From assembly GCA_009760885.1 (NCBI GenBank), contig CM019716.1:10796438-10860437 (forward strand): 64,000 nt of DNA. The letters are read 5' to 3'. Position numbers and translations under genes: made by a program. This document shows, in pieces, positions 44,076 to 54,074 of the stretch (the first letter of the stretch is position 1; every line of letters begins with the position of its first letter). The DNA comes from Achatina immaculata (taxonomy: Eukaryota; Mollusca; Gastropoda; Stylommatophora; Achatinidae). The notes beneath the pieces were generated by a model that was not told the DNA's origin, made no database searches, and saw nothing but the letters and a program-made list of their open reading frames with translations.

Positions 44076-45180
44076 CACCATTAGTCGCCTTTGGAGATGA
44101 TTTCAAGAAACTGGCTCAGTTGCAGACCGGCCGCCAGTGGAAGATCCATAGTCACAACTTCTGCCGAAGACATCTTCATACGGCTGCGTCACCTCAGGAA
44201 TCGATTTGCATTTGTGTCCTCAACAATCCAGTCAATGACAGCAGCTCGTCAAACTTCAGATCAAACGGTCAGGAACCGGCTGCACGACGCTGATCTTTGG
44301 GCTAGAAGAGCCTACAGAGATCCTGTTCTTACGGACCGGCATCTCCAGAACCGACTGCAGTGGGCGAACCAGCATCGTCAATGGACCGTTAAGAATGATC
44401 GGAGATGGGATTGGTTTAGTGATTAATAATTCTTTCTGCTCCAGAGACACAATAGACGGAGAAGAGTTTACCGCAGAGTCCATGAGCGCTTCGCCCAGAA
44501 TGCGTGGATAAGGCTCATCCACATGGTGGTGAAGGTGTACTGGTGTGGGGGACGATCAACTTCATGAGAAGAAGTGACACCTGGTGCAAACTGAAGGACA
44601 CCTGAATGCCCAACGATACGTCACTGAAATTCGTCGTCCTCACGTTCTTCCACTTCTGGTTGCACCAGGGTCGATTTTTTCAGCAAGATAGCGCTCGACC
44701 TCATGTGGCACAACTCACCACCCAGTTCCTCGCTGACAACAACGTCCAGACCATTCTGTGGCCATCCATGTCATCAGACATGAACCTAATAGAACACTTA
44801 TGGAATGAACTCAACAGACAAGTTCGCCAGCGAGACATTGCGCCAACCAATCTCCGACAGTTGTCTCTTGCACTGCGGGAAGAGTGTGCAGCCATTCCAC
44901 AACAACAGATCCAACGGCTAATCGGATCCATGTCAAGGAGATGTCATTCTCTGATACAAGCCAGAGGATGCCATACACCTTACTGAAACAGAGGCCTCAG
45001 TCGCAGAGAATAAAAGTCCAAACCAAATTTAATGAACATCATTTCATTGTTAAAGTCTTAAAGTTTCTTCATGCCAAGATTGAAACATTAATTCCTTAAA
45101 ATACAATTTTGATACAAGTTTGAAATTTGGTGTCCATTACGACTACAGAAGTGTTGCGTTTTTGTTTTTTTTTAACAGTA
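43320..45180 (+). mobile_element. Tc1-like DD34E transposon, copy 2, complete ends
   Basis: TA-flanked, starting TACTGTTAAAAAAAAATCGC and ending TTTTTTTTTAACAGTA, which are mutually inverted. After removing the LINE E insertion, the transposase reads HTH (SVVARQFNV), GSVADRP, EDIFIRLRHLRNR, WFSD (first catalytic Asp), QQDSARPHVAQ (second Asp) and NLIEHLWNELNR (Glu 35 residues after the second Asp, DD34E spacing), ending ARGCHTPY. Stops and frameshifts follow WFSD at about 44427-44600, so it is inactive. Short frames at 44091-44426 and 44606-44986 are its pieces. Confidence 0.92.
43737..44070 (+). mobile_element. LINE family E 3' fragment inside Tc1 copy 2
   Basis: Same insertion as at 41058-41393, flanked by AGAAGCACCATTA (43724-43736, 44071-44083). 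Its (GA)n tail is 2 bp shorter than in copy 1, the only difference I could find in this part. Confidence 0.92.
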
Positions 45181-45879
45181 TAGTATATTGCAATGCCTCG
45201 TGAATTGTTTCCCTTGGAGTCGGTGAACTTTCAGTAACCTGCTGTCAAGTTAGGAAGGAAAAAAAATCAATAATTGTCATAATAGAATTTTGTTACATCA
45301 TGTTTTGTCATGAAGACAAACAATTTTCTCGTGCAACAATGACTGTTGGCTCAGAGTAATATTAAAACAGTCACAACCACTGTGAATTTGGACACAAAAG
45401 ATTCTTTGTTAGGAATTAAGATTTTCACAGTAGTTGAAGGTTAAATAAACAGAGTTTTTCATGTCAAAGTTGAGACTAGTCGAGACTGAAGTTTCTAGAC
45501 GGGGCTGAGAAAATCCCAGTCATATAAAAGAGGTAGAGCTGACCAAGCAGGATTATTACTGATGATTATGATTATACAGAGACCAGTAGGTTACGTTAGC
45601 ATGATTTCTACCTAGGAAGATGGTCATGTTTGAATAGTGTGTTCAGGATGTTTGTGATAGGTTTTTATAGTTTTGTTTTTTTTTAGATTTTTATAGACTT
45701 GTTCAGTCAGTTTTTCGAATCATGACTTGATGTATTCTGGACTACGTGTATAGCAGTTGTTCAGCGATTTCGCCTCATGTAGTGAAAGTAATAATTGCTG
45801 TCCTTCTTAGAGCAGAACAGTAGTTAGAGTAGAATGTGAGCTCAGTTATAGTTGATATCAGTTTTGACCCTTTTGGTCT
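45181..45879. other. Unannotated intergenic sequence
   Basis: About 700 bp of unique AT-rich sequence. No domain, promoter or repeat is supported. Confidence 0.5.
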
Positions 45880-46695
45880 GATGTGAGCTTACTAGTTGTG
45901 GTTGTTGATGTGAGCTTACTAGTTGTGGTTGTTGATGTGAGCTTACTAGTTGTGGTTGTTGATGTGAGCTTACTAGTTGTGGTTGTTGATGTGAGCTTAC
46001 TAGTTGTGGTTGTTGATGTGAGCTTACTAGTTGTGGTTGTTGATGTGAGCTTACTAGTTGTGGTTGTTGATGTGAGCTTACTAGTTGTGGTTGTTGATGT
46101 GAGCTTACTAGTTGTGGTTGCTGATGTGAGCTTACTAGTTGTGGTTGTTGATGTGAGCTTACTAGTTGCGGTTGCTGATGTGAGCTTACTAGTTGTGGTT
46201 GTTGATGTGAGCTTACTAGTTGTGGTTGTTGATGTGAGCTTACTAGTTGTGGTTGTTGATGTGAGCTTACTAGTTGTGGTTGTTGATGTGAGCTTACTAG
46301 TTGTGGTTGCTGATGTGTGCTTACTAGTTGTGGTTGTTGATGTGAGCTTACTAGTTGTGGTTGTTGATGTGAGCTTACTAGTTGCAGTTGCTGATGTGAG
46401 CTTACTAGTTGTGGTTGTTGATGTGAGCTTACTAGTTGTGGTTGTTGATGTGAGCTTACTAGTTGCGGTTGCTGATGTGAGCTTACTAGTTGTGGTTGTT
46501 GATGTGAGCTTACTAGTTGTGGTTGTTGATGTGACCTACTAGTTGTGGTTGTTGATGTGAGCTTACTAGTTGTGGTTGTTGATGTGAGCTTACTAGTTGT
46601 GGTTGTTGATGTGAGCTTACTAGTTGTGGTTGCTGATGTGAGCTTACTAGTTGTGGTTGTTGATGTGAGCTTACTAGTTGTGGTTGCTGATGTGT
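45880..46695. repeat. 27-bp minisatellite (first of two), about 30 copies
   Basis: Units GATGTGAGCTTACTAGTTGT GGTTGTT with a few GGTTGCT variants. A plus-strand frame of repeated DVSLLVVVV is open for 219 codons, broken near 46538 by a 3-bp-incompatible deletion. It has low complexity, no flanking exon signals and is highly homogeneous, so I treat it as non-coding. Confidence 0.94.
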
Positions 46696-46904
46696 GGATT
46701 TTTCACTTGAGTATTCTAATGTTCACTAAGTATGGCAACATTCTGATGATGGGAGTCTTTTTCTAGCTATTGGAATTGTTCACTCCCTCCTCCTCCTCAC
46801 GTGAGAAACTAGTTCTTGCTGGGGAGTGGAGCCTGTCATGTGTAAATTCTTGAATCTTCTATCCTCATCAGTGACCTTCCATTTTTTCTCATAATTAAAC
46901 TTGT

Positions 46905-47890
46905 TGTCTAGTTGTACAGCTACATTCTTGTTGTCTAATTGTACAGCTACCTTCTTGTTGTCTAGTTGTACAGCTACATTCTTGTTGCCTAGTTGTACAG
47001 CTACATTCTTGTTGTCTAGTTGTACAGCTACCTTCTTGTTGTCTAGTTGTTCAGCTACCTTCTTTTTGTTTAGTTGTACAGTTACCTTCTTGTTGTCTAG
47101 TTGTACAGCTATCTTCTTCTTGTCTAGATGTACAGCTACCTTCTTGTTGTTTAGTTGTACAGTTACCTTCTTGTTGCCTAGTTGTACAGCTACCTTCTTG
47201 TTGTTTAGTTGTACAGCTACCTTCTTGTTGTCTAGTTGTACAGCTACCTTCTTTTTGTTTAGTTGTACAGCTACCTTCTTGTTGTCTAGTTGTACAGCTA
47301 CCTTCTTGTTGTTTAGTTGTTCAGCTACCTTCTTGTTGTTTAGTTGTACAGCTACCTTCTTGTTGTCTAGTTGTACAGCTACCTTCTTGTTGTCTAGATG
47401 TACAGCTACCTTCTTGTTGTCTAGTTGTACATCTACCTTCTTGTTGTCTAGTTGTACAGCTACCTTCTTGTTGTCTAGATGTACAGCTACCTTCTTGTTG
47501 TTTAGTTGTACAGTTACCTTCTTGTTGCCTAGTTGTACAGCTACCTTCTTGTTGTCTAGTTGTACAGCTACCTTCTTGTTGTTTAGTTGTACAGCTACCT
47601 TCTTGTTGTCTAGTTGTAAAGCTACCTTCTTGGTGTCTAGTTGTACAGCTACCTTCTTGTTGTTTAGTTGTTCAGCTACCTTCTTGTTGTTTAGTTGTAC
47701 AGCTACCTTCTTGTTGTCTAGTTGTAAAGCTACCTTCTTGTTGTCTAGTTGTACAGCTACCTTCTTGTTGTTTAGTTGTTTAGCTACCTTCTTGTTGTTT
47801 AGTTGTACAGCTACCTTCTTGTTGTCTAGTTGTACACCTACCTTCTTGTTGCCTAGTTGTACAGCTACCTTCTTGTTGTCTAGTTGTGAA
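46905..47890. repeat. 27-bp minisatellite (second), about 36 copies
   Basis: Units AGTTGTACAGCTACCTTCTT GTTGTCT. Both strands are open for about 1.2 kb because the unit has no stop in the relevant frames. The minus-strand frame (46780-48024, 414 codons) reads VQLDNKKVA repeats between a 45-residue non-repetitive start and a 40-residue basic end. Confidence 0.93.
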
Positions 47891-48520
47891 ACTATATTCT
47901 TCTCGAATGATTCAGCATTGCTATGTGTTGGTTTTGTTGGAAGATTGCCTGTGATTGCTCCGGTGTTGCTATTGTCTAGTGTTGCCTGGGTGTCAGCTGT
48001 TTCTGTGTGTTTAACAAGAAACAAAAGTTGTAGAAGAGAATATTACAGATCAACCTTTAGTATCTAAATTCTTGAACAGTGGTTCTAAATATATCTGTTC
48101 ATTCCACTAGACCTTTGACATTTAATCGCAGCACAGTTGTTCACAAAAGAAAAGAAGCTTGGTTTTAGTGGTGCCTTGTTGCCTCGTCAGTCCTTGTCCT
48201 AGAGAGATACGCTTTTAAATGGTTGCCATTCTACTTCTGTCACCATGATAAAAGATTAGCCCTCTACTTCTGTCACAATGACAAATGGTTACCCCTCTGT
48301 AGGAAGTGGTCTAGCCGGTGCTGGTCAAACCTTCAGGACAGGAAGATCTGACAGGAAATGTATATAGGGGTAGCAGCATCAAGCCCCTGGCAGACGTACA
48401 CAACTAATCACGGTGTGAGGCTGAAAAGATTGTCCAGACAATTTGTCAGTTCACTGTCGTCTTCTGGGTTATGTACGTCGCTTAGCCTTGGTTTGAATGA
48501 AGTAACTGGCGTGCATATGG
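47891..48520. other. Unique spacer with a relic of the 33-bp repeat
   Basis: Mostly unannotated. At 48228-48292 two divergent units of the 33-bp family (CTACTTCTGTCACCATGATA AAAGATTAGCC) reappear, 5 kb from the main array. Confidence 0.6.
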
Positions 48521-49400
48521 TGAATCCAGCAAGTAGGGGACCTACTGGTGCAGAAGGTGAATCCACCAAGTAGGGGACCTACTGGTGCAGAAGGTGAATC
48601 CAACAAGTAGGGGACCCACTGGTGCAGAAGGTGAATCCAACAAGTAGGGGACCTACTGGTGCAGAAGGTGAATCCAACAAGTAGGGGACCTACTGGTGCA
48701 TACGGTGAATCCAACAAGTAGGGGACCCACTGGTGCAGAAGGTGAATCCAACAAGTAGGGGACCTACTGGTGCATACGGTGAATCCAACAAGTAGGGGAC
48801 CTACTGGTGCATACGGTGAATCCACCAAGTAGGGGACCTACTGGTGCAGAAGGTGAATCCAACAAGTAGGGGACCCACTGGTGCAGAAGGTGAATCCAAC
48901 AAGTAGGGGACCTACTGGTGCATACGGTGAATCCAACAAGTAGGGGACCTACTGGTGCAGAAGGTGAATCCAGCAAGTAGGGGACCCACTGGTGCAGAAG
49001 GTGAATCCAGCAAGTAGGGGACCCACTGGTGCAGAAAGTGAATCCACCAAGCAGGGGACCTACTGGTGCATACGGTGAATCCAACAAGTAGGGGACCTAC
49101 TGGTGCATAAGGCGAATCCAACAAGTAGGGGACCTACTGGTGCAGAAGGTGAATCCAACAAGTAGGGGACCTACTGGTCCATGGGGTGAATCTAACAAGT
49201 AGGGGACCTACTGGTGCATAAGGCGAATTCAACAAGTAGGGGACCTACTGGTCCATGAGGTGAATCCAACAAGTAGGGGACCTACTGGTGCAGAAGGTGA
49301 ATCTAGCAAGTAGGGGACCTACTGGTCCATGAGGTGAATCTAGCAAGTAGGGGACCTACTGGTGCATGACGTGAATCCAGTAAGTAAGGGACCTACTGGT
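48521..49400. repeat. 37-bp minisatellite, about 23 copies
   Basis: Units GTGAATCCAACAAGTAGGGG ACCTACTGGTGCAGAAG, with GCATACG and CCATGAG end variants. Frames on the minus strand (APVGPLLVGFTVCTSRSPTC) are repeat translations. 49401-49550 is unique sequence and a short (GA)n. Confidence 0.94.
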
Positions 49401-49507
49401 CCGAGAACTTGTCAGTATTTCAGGAGATCGGTGAGTTCAGGCAAGACATTGGGACGATTCACAAGATGGTGGCGGTGAAGGAGGAAAGTCTAGACAGTGT
49501 ATATAGC

Positions 49508-49544
<37 letters not shown>

Positions 49545-49549
49545 AAGTT

Positions 49550-50128
49550 AAGTAATTCTCCGTGTCTCATTTGTTTGCTACCCCATATCTCATTATATCT
49601 CATTTTCTTGCTGCACCAAAAGTTAAATACATGTCTGTATCTCATCACATCTCATTTGTTTGCCACACTAAGAGTTAAATATCTTCCCATATCTCATTAC
49701 CTCTCATTTGTTTGCTGCACTAAGAATTAAATATCTGTCCTTATCTCATTACATCTCATTTGTTTACTACACCAAGAGTTAAATATCTGTCTGTATCTCA
49801 TTACATCTCATTTGTTTGCTACACCAGTAGTTAAATATATTCCCTTATCTCATTACATCTCATTTGTTTGCTGCACTAAGAATTAAATATCTGTCCTTAT
49901 CTCATTACATCTCATTTGTTTGCTGCACCAAGAGTTAAATATCTGCCCATGTCTCATTACATCTCATTTGTTTGCTGCACCAAGAGTTAAATATCTGCCC
50001 ATGTCTCATTACCTCTCGTTTGTTTGCTGCACTAAGAATTAAATATCTGCCCATGTCTCATTACATCTCATTTGTTTGCTACACCAATAGTTAAATATAT
50101 TCCCTTATCTCATTACATCTCATTTGTT
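49550..50128. repeat. 52-bp minisatellite, about 11 copies
   Basis: Units TTAAATATCTGCCCATGTCT, CATTACATCTCATTTGTTTG, CTGCACCAAGAG with moderate divergence. Confidence 0.9.
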
Positions 50129-50230
50129 CAAAGACTGGAGATCTATGGATTTTTTTTTCTTAACTTACATTTTTTTAAAAGCGAACGCGGTCTTTATAAT
50201 GCCCGAGGAAACCCGCGGACGAGAGAGGTC

Positions 50231-51658
50231 AGTTTATTTTTGGTACGGTAAAGTAAGAGAACAAATATTGTAGGATTAAACCTCGAAAAAATCGAAAAAA
50301 CGAGGTCGTGACACACAGAAATTCCGTAGCTTAGATTCATTCTCTCTAGCAGGTACCTACTGAATTTCTGTGTCACGACCTCGTTTCTTTCCGGGTGTCA
50401 CTATCTCTCATGTCTGTTGAGCAGTTACTAAAGACTTTGTCAACAAAACACCTTTTTTGGGGTGCTAGTTGGCTAAGTCGATAGTACGCTGTTCTCTCGT
50501 GGCTAGACGGCTGCTCGTCCTACCGGAGTCCGTGTTCGAATCCCAGGTAATTCTCTTGTGATTTTTCTTTCTCTCACGTCTCACTAAAGTGCTTTGTCTA
50601 CGATTTTTTCGAGGTTTAATCCTACAATATTTGTTCTCTTACTTTACCGTACCAAAACCTCGTAGTTTCCTATTTATAAAAAATTGTTCTTTAAAACTAT
50701 ACCTGAAACTAACTTCATGTAATAAGTATTCGTTCGTTTGTTATTGTTGTTCAAGTTTGCACCAGACATAAGCAGGAGACCGTGTGTATGTTTGTCTAGT
50801 TGGTACCTGCTAGAGAGAATGAATCTAAGCTACGGAATTTCTGTGTGTCACGACCTCGTTTCTTTCTGGGTGTCACGATCTCTCATGTCTGTTGAGCAGT
50901 TACTAAAGACTATGTCAACAAAACACCTTTTTTGGGGTGCTAGTTGGCTAAGTCGATAGTACGCTGTTCTCTCGTGGCTAGACGGCTGCTCGTCCTACCG
51001 GAGTCCGTGTTTGAATCCCAGGTAATTCTCTTGTGATTTTTCTTTCTCTCACGTCTCACTAAAGTGCTTTGTCTACGATTTTTTCGAGGTTTAATTCTAC
51101 AATATTTGTTCTCTTACTTTACCGTACCAAAACCTCGTAGTTTCCTATTTATAAAAAAAATTGTTCTTTAAAACTATACCTGAAACTAACTTCATGTAAT
51201 AAGTATTCGTTCGTTTGTTATTGTTGTTCAAGTTTGCACCAGACATAAGCAGGAGACCGTGTGTATGTTTGTCTAGTTGGTACCTGCTAGAGAGAATGAA
51301 TCTAAGCTACGGAATTTCTGTGTGTCACGACCTCGTTTCTTTCTGGGTGTCACGATCTCTCATGTCTGTTGAGCAGTTACTAAAGACTATGTCAACAAAA
51401 CACCTTTTTTGGGGTGCTAGTTGGCTAAGTCGATAGTACGCTGTTCTCTCGTGGCTAGACGGCTGCTCGTCCTACCGGAGTCCGTGTTTGAATCCCAGGT
51501 AATTCTCTTGTGATTTTTCTTTCTCTCACGTCTCACTAAAGTGCTTTGTCTACGATTTTTTCGAGGTTTAATTCTACAATATTTGTTCTCTTACTTTACC
51601 GTACCAAAACCTCGTAGTTTCCTATTTATAAAAAATTGTTCTTTAAGTTTATTTTTGG
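50231..51658 (+). mobile_element. Composite tRNA-like/inverted-repeat element, tandem trimer
   Basis: The block is flanked by direct repeats AGTTTATTTTTGG (50231-50243 and 51646-51658). It starts with a 53-bp arm GGTACGGTAAAGTAAGAGAA... (50242-50294) that is a perfect inverted copy of 50601-50653. Each unit holds a tRNA-like segment with an A-box-like TTGGCTAAGTCG and a B box GTGTTCGAATCCC, then a tail ending CTTACTTTACCGTACC. The tRNA-like segment recurs at 50461, 50936 and 51413, i.e. a 475-477 bp tandem period. Family members also lie at 12555-12840 and 56640-56985. It has no protein-coding domain. Confidence 0.8.
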
Positions 51659-51756
51659 ATCCGTTCAACTTGGACTTTCAAGGGTTTTTTCAGGGTCAAG
51701 GTCGGCGTCTCAAGGTGAATGTCAGTATAAATATACTATGGGATTTCTTGTTTACT

Positions 51757-51781
51757 TCTCTCTCTCTCTCTCTCTCTCTCC
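51757..51781. repeat. (CT)n microsatellite
   Basis: Pure TCTCTC tract of about 25 bp, followed by unique sequence to the next array. Confidence 0.9.
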
Positions 51782-51887
51782 CAATTCATTTTCTTCATTC
51801 AGAAAGTGAAATACGCAGTAGAAACATGTTTATTTAAGCACCATTTATTGATATATATTTTTTTAATCCAACTGTTTCCCTCTGTGT

Positions 51888-52580
51888 GTGATGTGGAGAC
51901 ATCTTGTTCTTTTGTGAGAGAGATGTGTGATGTGGGGACGTCTTGTTCTTGTGTGAGAGAGATGTGTGATGTACGGACATCTCGTTCTTTTGTGAGAGAG
52001 ATGTGTGATGTACGGACGTCGTGTCCTTGTGTGAGAAAGATGTGTGATGTGCGGACATCTTGTCCTTGTGTGAGAGAGATGTGTGATGTGCAGACGTCTT
52101 GTCCTTGTGTGAGAAAGATGTATGATGTGCGGACATCTTGTCCTTGTGTGAGAAAGATGTATGATGTGCAGACATCTTGTCCTTGTGTGAGAAGGATGTG
52201 TAATGTGCGGACATCTTGTTCTTGTGTGAGAGAGATGTATGATGTGCGGACATCTTGTTCTTGTGTGAGAGAGATGTGTGATGTGCAGACATCTTGTCCT
52301 TGTGTGAGAGTGATGTGTGATGTGCGGACATATTGTTCTTGTGTGAGAGAGATGTATGATGTGCGGACATCTTGTTCTTGTGTGAGAGAGATGTATGATG
52401 TGCAGACATCTTGTCCTTGTGTGAGAGAGATGTGTGATGTGCGGACATCTTATTCTTGTGTGAGAGAGATGTATGATGTGCAGACATCTTGTTCTTGTGT
52501 GAGAGAGATGTATGATGTGCGGACATCTTGTCCTTGTGTGAGAGAGATGTGTGATGTGCAGACAACTTATTCTCATGCAT
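51888..52580. repeat. 39-bp minisatellite, about 18 copies
   Basis: Units GATGTGTGATGTGCGGACAT CTTGTTCTTGTGTGAGAGA. Three frames stay open on both strands (e.g. SCVREMCDVRT and HTSLSHKNKMSA repeats) because 39 is a multiple of three. Treated as non-coding. Confidence 0.94.
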
Positions 52581-52631
52581 CTTGTCTGTTTCTGTTGAGG
52601 AAATAATAGCTGAGAATTGCATCGTCAAAAA

Positions 52632-52679
<48 letters not shown>

Positions 52680-53287
52680 TTTCTCCCTCTCTCTCTCCCA
52701 CCTCTCACTCTCCCTCTCTCTCTCTCCCACCTCTCACTCTCCCTCTCTCTCTCTCCCACCTCTCACTCTCCCCCTCTCTCTCACTTTTCTCCCTCTCTCT
52801 CTCCCACCTCTCACTCTCCCTCTCTCCCCCTCTCTCTCACTTTTCTCCCTCTCACTCCCTCTCACTCTCTCTCCCTCTTTCTCTCACTTTTCTCCCTCTC
52901 ACTCTCTCCCACCTCTCACTCTCCCTCTCTCTCTCTCTCACTTTTCTCCCTCTCACTCTCTCCCTCTCTCCACTGATCTGGTTAAGATCGATGTTTATTT
53001 TGGGCAGACTAAGAACAGTTCCGTGTCTACCCGCAAGTCTGGCGTGCGAAATTCGGTTAACATTGGAAATTATTTAGCAGGTGTGACTTTTTTTTTGGGT
53101 GGGGGGGGGGGGGGGGGCTTATTTTCTCAGATTCTTGCCAGCAATGGCGGTGGTTAAAGATGTCATGACTAGCTGCTGCTAAGGGTGGTAATAACTGTCA
53201 CCAGTGTTTATGTTTGCTGCGGAAAAAAAACATTTCATCAGATCTATCGTCGATTATTTCTCCTTTGGTCCAAGAATTTGTACAGAT

Positions 53288-53319
<32 letters not shown>

Positions 53320-53600
53320 ATTGTGCTTTTATGAGTGATTATAGAAATCTGTTTCGCAATGTCTGTGAAGAAACTATTTGAAGCTCCCTCTTTCATCAAA
53401 CTTTTTATCGCTTTTATCTTCCTCACATTTTCCTTCCTCGGGGGATGATATTTCTGCCTTCACTTTTGTCTTGAATATTTTGTTACAAAATTTCTTTTCT
53501 TCCCTTGAGTTTGTCTCCACGCTTTGTTAGGTTTACCTTCCTTCGTTTTGTCTGTTTTCCTTTGCTTTTCCTACTACCATTAATCATTAACAGAACTGTT
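52581..53600. repeat. CT-rich tract, G run and (ATC)n in unique sequence
   Basis: 52637-52975 is almost pure pyrimidine with CTCTCCCACCTCTCACTCTC-type units about 40 bp apart. A G run of about 20 bp lies at 53098-53118 and (ATC)n at 53287-53320. The remainder is unique, with no gene recognised. Confidence 0.85.
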
Positions 53601-53634
53601 CCTACTACGACTACTACTACTTCCACCGCTACTA

Positions 53635-53675
<41 letters not shown>

Positions 53676-53676
53676 A

Positions 53677-53717
<41 letters not shown>

Positions 53718-53748
53718 ACTACTACTACTACTACTACTACTTCCACCG

Positions 53749-53795
<47 letters not shown>

Positions 53796-53935
53796 ACTAC
53801 TACTAAGACTACCACTGCCAGTACTACTTCTACTACTATGACCACTGCTGCTACTACTACTACTAGTACTGCTATTACTACTACGACTACTTCTGCTACT
53901 ACGATTGCTACTACTACTATTTCTACTACAACAAC
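53600..53935. repeat. Trinucleotide repeat (CTA/CTG)n
   Basis: Interrupted ACTACTACT and GCTGCTGCT blocks, the latter in two runs of about 7-8 CTG units (53650-53677, 53693-53717) and a shorter third. Homopolymeric Thr/Ala or Val frames result; not a gene. Confidence 0.93.
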
Positions 53936-54074
53936 AACAACTAATAATAATAAAAATAATAATTATAGTGATAACAATAATAATCAGAAGAAAGAGAAGA
54001 AGAGATTTGTATTTGATTTGTTCAGAAAAGACAGTTTTTGTAAAGATAGTTTCTCTCGTGCGACCAGTTATGTT
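53936..54074. other. Short unique spacer
   Basis: A/T-rich transition (AATAATAAT tract) into the next array. Confidence 0.5.

Noticed and set aside
45883..46766. Hydrophobic DVSLLVVVV repeat frame
   Set aside because: Perfect 27-bp array, no start context or flanking exon, single hydrophobic repeat unlike any known family.
48358..49124. Repeated APVGPLLVGFTVCTSRSPTC frames
   Set aside because: Translations of the 37-bp array; different frames used in successive units.
50461..50545. A genuine tRNA gene at the tRNA-like segment
   Set aside because: The cloverleaf stems do not pair convincingly by eye, and the segment is repeated as part of a dispersed element with a fixed tail, so a SINE-like origin is preferred.
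51806..52730. Cys-rich CDVRTSCPCVREM repeat frame of 266 codons and overlapping minus-strand frames of 237 and 298 codons
   Set aside because: All three frames are open because of the 39-bp period without stops; overlapping open frames on both strands argue against a real cysteine-rich gene.
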